Source of the DNA: Patescibacteria group bacterium
GTDB lineage: Bacteria > Patescibacteriota > Microgenomatia > Daviesbacterales > UBA10151
NCBI GenBank assembly: GCA_018816815.1
Contig: JAHIVD010000031.1
Coordinates: 1-19,068 of the forward strand
Length of the DNA: 19,068 nucleotides
Reading direction: 5' to 3'
This document shows positions 14,724 through 19,068 of this stretch, in pieces. Every line of letters begins with the position of its first letter. Within the stretch, counting starts at the first letter, position 1. The notes under the pieces were generated by a model. That model had not been told where the DNA came from. It was given only the letters and a program-made list of their open reading frames with translations, and ran no database searches. Made by a program: the position numbers and the translations under genes.

Positions 14724-15062
14724 ATGGATGTAATTCCGTGGACAATATTAACATATGAAACACACGGAGGAGAGAAACCGGTAGATCTCTTTATCAAAAA
14801 GCAACAACCTCAAGCACGATCAAAAATAATCCATAACATCAGACTTTTACAACAATACGGCAATGTGCTTAGTATGCCCCATGCAAAAATATTGGGTGGA
14901 GGATTATACTAATTGCGGATACGGGGGAAAGAAGAATTACGTATATGTTATTGCTTTAAACAAAGAACTATCTATTTACTCCATGCATTTAAAAAGCAGA
15001 AACAACAAATACCGCAAAAAGAATTAGCTCTAGCATTATCAAGAATGAAAAAATTGACGTAA
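14724..15062 (+). pseudogene. RelE/HigB-type toxin gene interrupted by a TAA codon
   Basis: The first 62 codons encode a RelE/Gp49-like toxin start (PWTILTYETHGGEKPVDLF) up to HAKILGGGLY. A TAA at 14910-14912 then interrupts the frame. The same frame continues for 49 codons with LRIRGKEELRI, LLHAFKKQKQQIPQKELALA and a natural stop at 15060-15062, exactly the C-terminal half of the family. The motif normally reads L-Y/W-E-L-R, so a single G-to-T change turned GAA into TAA. Restored, the protein would be 112 residues, a normal size. The C-terminal half holds the catalytic basic residues, so the truncated product should be inactive. The adjacent antitoxin is intact. Sequencing error or stop readthrough are less likely alternatives. 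Confidence 0.85.
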
Positions 15063-15082
15063 TATAACGTTTATGTTATAGT
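15054..15082 (+). promoter_or_regulatory. Antitoxin promoter with overlapping inverted-repeat operator
   Basis: TTGACG (15054-15059) and TATAGT (15077-15082) are spaced by 17 bases. The -35 is made of the last two sense codons of the toxin frame. The inverted repeat TATAAC-GTTTAT-GTTATA (15063-15080) fills the spacer and overlaps the -10, the expected place for autorepression by the antitoxin. The start codon is 9 bases after the -10. Confidence 0.7.
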
Positions 15083-15091
15083 AGAGCCATT

Positions 15092-15367
15092 ATGAGTAAA
15101 TGGAAAGTTTTGGAAAAAGAATTATTATCTGATCCGGCAACAAAAAGGGAGTTTGATAAACTTGCTCCCCGTTATGCGGTGATTTCGCAACTTATTAAAG
15201 CACGGATAAAAAATAAAATGACTCAAATGGATGTAGCCAAAAAAATTGGCACGAAACAATCCGCGATTGCCCGTTTGGAATCAGGCAATGTTAATCCCTC
15301 CCTTGAATTTTTACAAAGAATTGCACAGGTGATGGGTTATAAACTCACCATTCATCTCTCAAAATAA
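15092..15367 (+). CDS. XRE-family antitoxin (HigA-like)
   Basis: A 91-residue protein with a Cro/C1-type helix-turn-helix at about 44-75 (TQMDVAKKIGTKQSAIARLE then SGNVNPSLEFLQRIAQVMG). The N-terminal helical extension WKVLEKELLSDPATKREFDK is typical of HigA-like antitoxins, which bind the toxin and repress their own operon. It is the second gene of a toxin-antitoxin pair whose toxin is interrupted. It has its own promoter and operator, so it can be made without the toxin. It may persist as a stand-alone regulator or give immunity to related toxins (inference). Confidence 0.88.
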   Translation: MSKWKVLEKELLSDPATKREFDKLAPRYAVISQLIKARIKNKMTQMDVAKKIGTKQSAIARLESGNVNPSLEFLQRIAQVMGYKLTIHLSK

Positions 15368-15375
15368 CCATTTTT

Positions 15376-15406
15376 GCGCGCGCGGTTTTCTCGCCCTTCG
15401 GGCGGG
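15376..15406. other. GC-rich alternating tract and UUCG-containing hairpin
   Basis: An alternating GC run begins at 15376. It is followed by CTCGCC (15390-15395) pairing with GGCGGG (15401-15406) across the loop CTTCG, including one G-T pair. The composition contrasts with the AT-rich surroundings. It could end the antitoxin transcript or the converging fur transcript, but neither strand shows a T-run after the stem. Confidence 0.45.
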
Positions 15407-15428
15407 TAAGGAAGTTTATTATCTATTA

Positions 15429-15455
15429 TTGCAGGTATTGCAGGTATTGCAGGTA
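15429..15455. repeat. Tandem 9-bp repeat, three copies
   Basis: TTGCAGGTA is repeated three times without interruption, between the antitoxin and the 3' end of the Fur-family gene. No function is evident; slippage could change copy number. Confidence 0.8.
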
Positions 15456-15503
15456 TTGGCCGATGTTCCGGGAGGTTTTTTATCTGTTGCCAAAAAGTAA
15501 GAT

Positions 15504-15923
15504 CTATTGGCATTTTGAGCATAAGCCAAAGAATTCCAAAGAATGGTTGACTGATTTAAACCCCATTTTTTTTAATATTTCTTGTTCTTTGATAAGTAAA
15601 TCTTTTTCCATCTGTACATCTTTAACCATATTACATTTAATACAAACTATATGATGATGGTGGCTCTTTGAGATTTCGTATCTTTTCTTGCCATCTCCGA
15701 ATTCCACTTCTTGAACGATTCTTAAATCTTTTAAAAAAGAAATTTCGCGGTAGAAGGTTGTTTTATTGGGACTTAGTTTTTTTGATTTAAGTTGTGATAT
15801 TAAATCATTTATTGACAGGGGACTAGGGTTTTTCAACAGAACTTCAATAATGCTTTTTCTTACCGGAGTAAGTCTATAGCCTTTAGTTTTTAATTGACTT
15901 AAAATACCGTTTAAGTTATTCAT
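15504..15923 (-). CDS. Fur-family metal-responsive repressor
   Basis: A 139-residue transcription regulator. The winged helix lies at about 1-80 (GYRLTPVRKSIIEVL, then NKTTFYREISFLKDLRIV). The metal-binding and dimerisation part has HHHH at 88-91, C94-I-K-C97 and C135-S-K-C138 for structural zinc, with H127 and E130. Whether it senses Zn, Fe, Mn or peroxide cannot be read from the sequence, but the divergent ZIP transporter makes zinc or iron likely. Its own promoter on the minus strand is TTGTCA (15956-15961) and TATAAT (15932-15937) with an 18-base spacer, 8 bases from the ATG. Confidence 0.9.
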   Translation of the reverse strand: MNNLNGILSQLKTKGYRLTPVRKSIIEVLLKNPSPLSINDLISQLKSKKLSPNKTTFYREISFLKDLRIVQEVEFGDGKKRYEISKSHHHHIVCIKCNMVKDVQMEKDLLIKEQEILKKMGFKSVNHSLEFFGLCSKCQ

Positions 15924-15931
15924 CGGTTTAC

Positions 15932-15988
15932 ATTATACCTTTTAAGTTGCCTACTTGACAATGCAACTAAGTTGCGTTTATATATACT
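15932..15988. promoter_or_regulatory. Divergent fur/ZIP control region with palindromic operator
   Basis: The minus promoter (TTGTCA at 15956-15961, TATAAT at 15932-15937, both read on the minus strand) and a plus-strand TTGACA (15955-15960) share the same bases. For the ZIP gene two -10 options exist: TTATAT (15978-15983) at 17-base spacing, and TATACT (15983-15988), 6 bases before the ATG. A perfect palindrome GCAACT-A-AGTTGC (15963-15975) lies between, and AAGTTGC is also present at 15944-15950. A repressor bound here would block both genes. Confidence 0.65.
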
Positions 15989-15994
15989 TTATAA

Positions 15995-16747
15995 ATGTCT
16001 CTTTTAGTATATATTTTACTATTTAGCTTTATAGGCAGTGTAGTTTCCCTGATAGGTGGAATTTTATTGCTTGTAAAGGAAAAATTTGCCATTAAAATAT
16101 CTCATTTTTTGACTTCATTTGCCGCCGGAACCATGTTGGGAGCGGCTTTTTTTGACCTTTTGCCTGAAGCTCAGAAAGTCGGGGAAGATAAAGCAGATGT
16201 TTTTCTTTGGACTTTGGTGGGAATTTTAGTATTTTTTCTGCTGGAGCGATTTATCCATCATCATGGCCACGGCAAGAATCATGAAGACACAAAATCAGTA
16301 GTGCCCCTTATTATAATTGGTGACAGTTTACATAATTTTGTTGATGGTGTTGCAATGGCTGCAACTTTTTTAATCAGTATTCCACTGGGCATAGTGACAA
16401 CTATAGCTGTAGCAGCGCATGAAATACCTCAAGAAATAGGAGATTTTGGTTTGATGCTTAATAAGGGGGTTTCAAGAAAGAATGTGCTTCTGATAAATTT
16501 CTACACCGCTTTAGCAGCAATGGTTGGCGCAGTTTTAACGTATTTAGCAAGAGATTCAATACAAGGGTTAATGCCAATTATTTTGGCTTTAACTTCGGGT
16601 TTTTTCATTTATATTGCGGCTGCTAATTTGATCCCTGAGATTCATTTAAAAGAGAATCAAAAAATTGCCTTTTGGGAAACAGTTATGTTGTTTCTAGGTG
16701 TTTTAGCAGTATATTTAGTTATATCTTTACTAGAATGTTATGTATAA
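15995..16747 (+). CDS. ZIP family metal transporter
   Basis: A 250-residue integral membrane protein, probably importing zinc or iron. Hydrophobic segments lie at about 3-27, 38-58, 70-86, 103-130, 132-155, 165-185, 191-213 and 228-248, matching the eight-helix ZIP fold. The cytoplasmic loop is His-rich (HHHGHGKNH at 88-96). The transport-site motifs are H113-N-F-V-D-G in helix 4 and H142-E-I-P-Q-E in helix 5, as in bacterial ZupT/GufA-type members. It is divergent from the Fur-family gene with a shared operator-like region, so metal-dependent repression is likely. Confidence 0.92.
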   Translation: MSLLVYILLFSFIGSVVSLIGGILLLVKEKFAIKISHFLTSFAAGTMLGAAFFDLLPEAQKVGEDKADVFLWTLVGILVFFLLERFIHHHGHGKNHEDTKSVVPLIIIGDSLHNFVDGVAMAATFLISIPLGIVTTIAVAAHEIPQEIGDFGLMLNKGVSRKNVLLINFYTALAAMVGAVLTYLARDSIQGLMPIILALTSGFFIYIAAANLIPEIHLKENQKIAFWETVMLFLGVLAVYLVISLLECYV

Positions 16748-16754
16748 GGTTGTG

Positions 16755-16760
16755 TATAAT
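16755..16760 (+). promoter_or_regulatory. -10 box of the Nudix gene
   Basis: A consensus TATAAT ends 8 bases before the ATG at 16769, beginning only 7 bases after the ZIP stop codon. The -35 is unclear. Confidence 0.5.
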
Positions 16761-16768
16761 TATTCGTT

Positions 16769-17356
16769 ATGATTGACATGATGGGCGGCGACACGGATGA
16801 TCAGGTTATTTTGGCAGTAGATGATAATGGAAAATTTTTAGAATATATTGCGAAAGAGAAAGGGCATAAAGGGAAAGGCAGGCGCCATTTTGCTATTGCT
16901 GTGTTGTTGCAAAATTCCCAAGGTCTTGTTTTGCTTCAAAAAAGAAAACACAATATCTTTGATAATATTTGGGATATGACAGGAGCGACTCATCTTCTGC
17001 ATCGAGAAGATGGTTCTGATGAGACTTTGGAGGAAGCCACATGGCGGTGTCTGGAAGTTGAATATGGAATAAAAGAAAAAATCACCTTTAAAAATTTAGG
17101 GTTTTTTAATTATTTTAAGAAATATGAGAAATGTTGCAGGGACGAGACAGAGTCTCTTTTCTGCGAAAATGAGCATTGTGCGATGATGGTAGGGGAATAC
17201 GAAGGAGAAATTAAAATGAATCCAACAGTAGGTTATGAATATAAATGGATGGAAAAGCAGGAATTTCTAAAAAATATTGAAGCAAGCCCTAAAAACTATT
17301 CCCCATGGGCGATTGAAGGGATAAAGATTTTAAAACAGAATAACTTTTTTAATTAA
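16769..17356 (+). CDS. Isopentenyl-diphosphate-isomerase-like Nudix protein lacking the catalytic cysteine
   Basis: A 195-residue Nudix-fold protein whose closest recognisable family is type I IPP isomerase. All five metal-ligand positions of E. coli Idi appear: H33 and H40 (H-K-G-K-G-R-R-H), H75, and E133/E135 in E-N-E-H-C. The C-terminal YSPWAI matches the Idi SPWMV segment. The Nudix helix reads R-C-L-E-V-E-Y-G-I, as in Idi (R-C-x-x-E-x-G), not the canonical RExxEExGU. The position of the catalytic Cys67 (VCGHP in E. coli) is Ala73 in the sequence GATHL. It may not be an isomerase, and a hydrolase or other role is possible. The neighbours give no isoprenoid context. Confidence 0.8.
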   Translation: MIDMMGGDTDDQVILAVDDNGKFLEYIAKEKGHKGKGRRHFAIAVLLQNSQGLVLLQKRKHNIFDNIWDMTGATHLLHREDGSDETLEEATWRCLEVEYGIKEKITFKNLGFFNYFKKYEKCCRDETESLFCENEHCAMMVGEYEGEIKMNPTVGYEYKWMEKQEFLKNIEASPKNYSPWAIEGIKILKQNNFFN

Positions 17357-17360
17357 ATAT

Positions 17361-17388
17361 TTTAAATTCGTTCATTATCGAATTTAAA
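17361..17388. repeat. Perfect 10-bp inverted repeat between the Nudix and tdh genes
   Basis: TTTAAATTCG (17361-17370) and CGAATTTAAA (17379-17388) flank the 8-base loop TTCATTAT. There is no T-run on the plus strand after it, so it is a weak terminator candidate. It could be an operator or a 3'-end stabilising hairpin. Confidence 0.6.
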
Positions 17389-17411
17389 CCTAGTAAAGGA
17401 TGAACTATTAA

Positions 17412-17440
17412 TTGTATATGAAAACTTTTTGTGCTAATAT
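17412..17440 (+). promoter_or_regulatory. Predicted promoter of the dehydrogenase gene
   Basis: TTGTAT (17412-17417) and TAATAT (17435-17440) are spaced by 17 bases. The ATG at 17465 lies 24 bases after the -10, giving a leader of about 18 bases, longer than for most genes here, without a strong Shine-Dalgarno sequence. Confidence 0.55.
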
Positions 17441-17464
17441 TGAAAATTAAAGCCAAGAACACTT

Positions 17465-18484
17465 ATGAAGAAAGATTTAATGTTGGCGGTTGTAAAAGAA
17501 AAAGCTGCTCCTGGTGTCACAATAAAAAAAGTTCCAGTTCCTAAGCCTCAAAAAGATGAGGTTTTAGTTAAAACAATTTATGCTTCAATTTGCGGTACGG
17601 ATATTGGTATTTATGACTGGATTCCCTGGGCCGCAGCTCACATTAAACCCCCAACAATTATCGGGCATGAAATCGTAGGCAAAGTTTTAGAGGTTAATAC
17701 AAAAGAAAAAACCGATATTAAAGCAGGTGATCTTGTTTCCTCGGAAACCCATATTTATTGTTTAAATTGCTATCAGTGTCAGATAAAGAACTATCATATT
17801 TGTGAAAATATCAAACTTTTTGGAATCGGTCGGGATGGTTCTTTTGCCGAGTATGCCACGATTCCTTTAAAAACTACCTGGAAAAATGATTCCAGTATCC
17901 CTGTTGAAGAAATGAGTGTGCAGGAGCCATTGGGAAATGCTGTTCATGCAGTCACCAAGGCTGAAGTGAAAGGGAAGAAGGTGCTGATTATGGGATTGGG
18001 ACCGGTAGGGCTTTGTGCAGGAGCTGTTGCAAAGATTACGGGAGCAAAAGAAGTGGTGGGAATCAACGATGAACCATACCGTAGGAAAATAGCAAAGAAA
18101 ATGAATTTTGACAGGGTTTTAACAAAACTGGATAAAAAAGAATACGGTACCTATGATGTTGTTTTAGAGATGAGCGGTAACAGATTGGGAATAGATGATT
18201 CTTTTGAAGCTGTGAGAATTGCCGGCAAATTTATTGCTTTTGGCATTCCTAAAGAAAAAGTGTCTATTGATTGGGGTAAATTCATGATTAATAAAGAACT
18301 AACTATTTTATCTGTTTTTGGAAGAAAACTCTGGGAAACTTGGCATACCACCTCTGATCTTTTGAAAACAGGGAAATTAAATCTTAAACCTTTAATTACT
18401 CACAATTTTAAATTAAAAGAGTTTGAGAAAGCCATGAAAGTTATGAGAAGCCGTAAATGCGGTAAAATTTTGATTAGTCCTTAG
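17465..18484 (+). CDS. tdh: Zinc-dependent dehydrogenase, threonine 3-dehydrogenase type
   Basis: A medium-chain dehydrogenase of 339 residues (E. coli Tdh 341), expected to oxidise L-threonine with NAD+ to 2-amino-3-oxobutyrate. Catalytic zinc ligands are C43 (SICGTD), H68 and E69 (GHE), and E154 in EPLGNAVHA. The structural zinc site is C99, C102, C105 and C113. The Rossmann motif is G177-L-G-P-V-G182. The segments CGTDIGIYDW, LGNAVH, VSIDWGKF and FGRKLWETWH parallel Tdh closely and set it apart from sorbitol or alcohol dehydrogenases. The usual partner kbl (2-amino-3-ketobutyrate CoA ligase) is not in the window, so the physiological substrate remains an inference. Confidence 0.88.
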   Translation: MKKDLMLAVVKEKAAPGVTIKKVPVPKPQKDEVLVKTIYASICGTDIGIYDWIPWAAAHIKPPTIIGHEIVGKVLEVNTKEKTDIKAGDLVSSETHIYCLNCYQCQIKNYHICENIKLFGIGRDGSFAEYATIPLKTTWKNDSSIPVEEMSVQEPLGNAVHAVTKAEVKGKKVLIMGLGPVGLCAGAVAKITGAKEVVGINDEPYRRKIAKKMNFDRVLTKLDKKEYGTYDVVLEMSGNRLGIDDSFEAVRIAGKFIAFGIPKEKVSIDWGKFMINKELTILSVFGRKLWETWHTTSDLLKTGKLNLKPLITHNFKLKEFEKAMKVMRSRKCGKILISP

Positions 18485-18520
18485 TAGTCCCATGTCATTG
18501 CTGCGACAGACCAATTATGT

Positions 18521-18526
18521 TAAACT
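18521..18526 (+). promoter_or_regulatory. Extended -10 box of the cupin gene
   Basis: TGT precedes TAAACT (extended -10, TGnTAAACT at 18518-18526), with TTGCTG 17 bases further up (18498-18503). The ATG is 9 bases after the box. TATAGT at 18527-18532 is an alternative. Confidence 0.45.
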
Positions 18527-18535
18527 TATAGTATT

Positions 18536-19068
18536 ATGGTAAAAGAATTTGAAGGCGGTGCAGAAAATAGTTTGACACAAATTAAGCCAGTACTTGATAG
18601 ACTTGAGACAATAGATCCTGAAACAGTTAAGCTAAAATTAACTGAAGAAGCTTCAGAAAAAGACTCTGTGGCTGGTATTGTAATTGAGCCTTTACCAGAA
18701 CTAGAATCTGTATCTGCCTCTGATAGACAAGAGTATGAATTTTATGCAGCTAGGGTGGGGTCTGGAGAACATGTTAATCCGCATGTACATTTTGCAGGAG
18801 AAGAGCCGTATAGATTAATAGCAGGAAAGGGAGTTATGCATATTGGGACAATCGGAGAAGATAATGCTGTTGTTTGGCAGGATGATCCAATTTTTGTAAA
18901 ATCTGGAGAAACAATAATTGTTAAAGCCGGTCAAGTCCATTCGTTTGAGGTTATAGGAGAAGAACCAGTTATTTTTATTTTTAGTTGTCCGGAGAGTCAT
19001 TTAAATGACGACCAGGATCGACTTATGACAACAGAACATCAGAATGGTTTTCCTGAATATCGAAATTC
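18536..19068 (+). CDS. Cupin-domain protein, 3' end beyond the window
   Basis: An open frame from ATG at 18536 runs for 177 codons to the window edge without a stop. The first 65 residues are acidic with no recognised motif (MVKEFEGGAENSLTQIKPVL onward). The cupin core follows. Motif 1 is H83-V-H85-F-A-G-E-E with G98, and motif 2 is S-G-E-T-I-I-V-K-A-G-Q-V-H135, supplying the usual metal-binding His/His/Glu/His. The expected Pro of motif 2 is Lys. The metal and substrate are unknown; such domains occur in dioxygenases, sugar isomerases and binding proteins. It is separated from tdh by 51 bases and has its own promoter-like box. Confidence 0.82.
   Translation, partial: MVKEFEGGAENSLTQIKPVLDRLETIDPETVKLKLTEEASEKDSVAGIVIEPLPELESVSASDRQEYEFYAARVGSGEHVNPHVHFAGEEPYRLIAGKGVMHIGTIGEDNAVVWQDDPIFVKSGETIIVKAGQVHSFEVIGEEPVIFIFSCPESHLNDDQDRLMTTEHQNGFPEYRN

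Noticed and set aside
14910..15062. TAA read as a sense codon, or the second half as a separate gene
   Set aside because: TAA ends other genes normally here (for example carB and the ligase neighbour genes), and the downstream half has no start codon or promoter of its own placed to make it.
15429..15455. CRISPR array or attachment site
   Set aside because: The three 9-base copies are contiguous with no spacers, and no cas gene or integrase is nearby.
15463..15654. Plus-strand 63-residue reading frame
   Set aside because: It is a shadow of the 3' part of the minus-strand Fur-family gene and shows no protein-like conservation.
1..19068. tRNA, rRNA or riboswitch genes
   Set aside because: I found no cloverleaf, rRNA signature or known riboswitch core by reading both strands; a covariance-model search was not possible.

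Overview
The window looks like a piece of an AT-rich, compact bacterial genome, most likely from the Candidate Phyla Radiation (Patescibacteria, perhaps Microgenomates). This is inference. It rests on the archaeal-type ATP-dependent DNA ligase next to an endonuclease Q homologue, on very short gaps between genes, on many start codons lying only 4-9 bases after a -10 box (leaderless or almost leaderless mRNAs), on the scarcity of strong Shine-Dalgarno sequences, and on paired small genes of unknown function. UAA, UAG and UGA all act as ordinary stops. I see no rRNA, tRNA or CRISPR array.

Layout. Positions 1-100 hold the start of a minus-strand helix-turn-helix protein. Positions 158-5571 are a pyrimidine operon, pyrB-carA-carB, with an apparent attenuator: promoter, 18-codon leader peptide, and an intrinsic terminator hairpin directly before pyrB. 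Positions 5572-5844 are a spacer with a REP-like element. Positions 5845-6467 hold a two-gene unit, a DUF5678-like protein overlapping a retropepsin-like aspartic protease. At 6557-7645 is a Fic protein with a C-terminal winged helix, preceded by a perfect 20-bp palindrome. At 7652-8451 (minus strand) is a GGDEF diguanylate cyclase gene with a one-base frameshift inside its signature motif.

Positions 8518-11681 form a DNA-repair pair, ATP-dependent DNA ligase and an EndoQ-like PHP nuclease. They are followed by a phosphoribosyltransferase (11736-12365), an inositol-monophosphatase-family phosphatase overlapping peptidyl-tRNA hydrolase (12444-13825), and a membrane-anchored DsbA-like thiol oxidoreductase (13891-14703). 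Next is a RelE/HigB-type toxin gene interrupted by a TAA codon, with an intact XRE antitoxin that has its own promoter (14724-15367). A Fur-family repressor (minus) and a ZIP metal transporter (plus) diverge from a shared control region near 15924-15994. The right end carries an isopentenyl-diphosphate-isomerase-like Nudix protein lacking the catalytic cysteine, a threonine-3-dehydrogenase-type zinc dehydrogenase, and a cupin gene cut by the window edge.

Together the window covers early UMP synthesis (carbamoyl phosphate, then carbamoyl aspartate), repair of deaminated DNA, ribosome rescue (pth), metal homeostasis (Fur/ZIP), and several decayed or accessory genes (GGDEF, toxin, Fic, protease pair). 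The observations I rate highest are the pyrBI-style attenuator, the leaderless promoter layout, the ligase-EndoQ pair, the Fur/ZIP intergenic operator, the Fic palindrome, the broken toxin with its autonomous antitoxin, and the Nudix protein without its catalytic cysteine.
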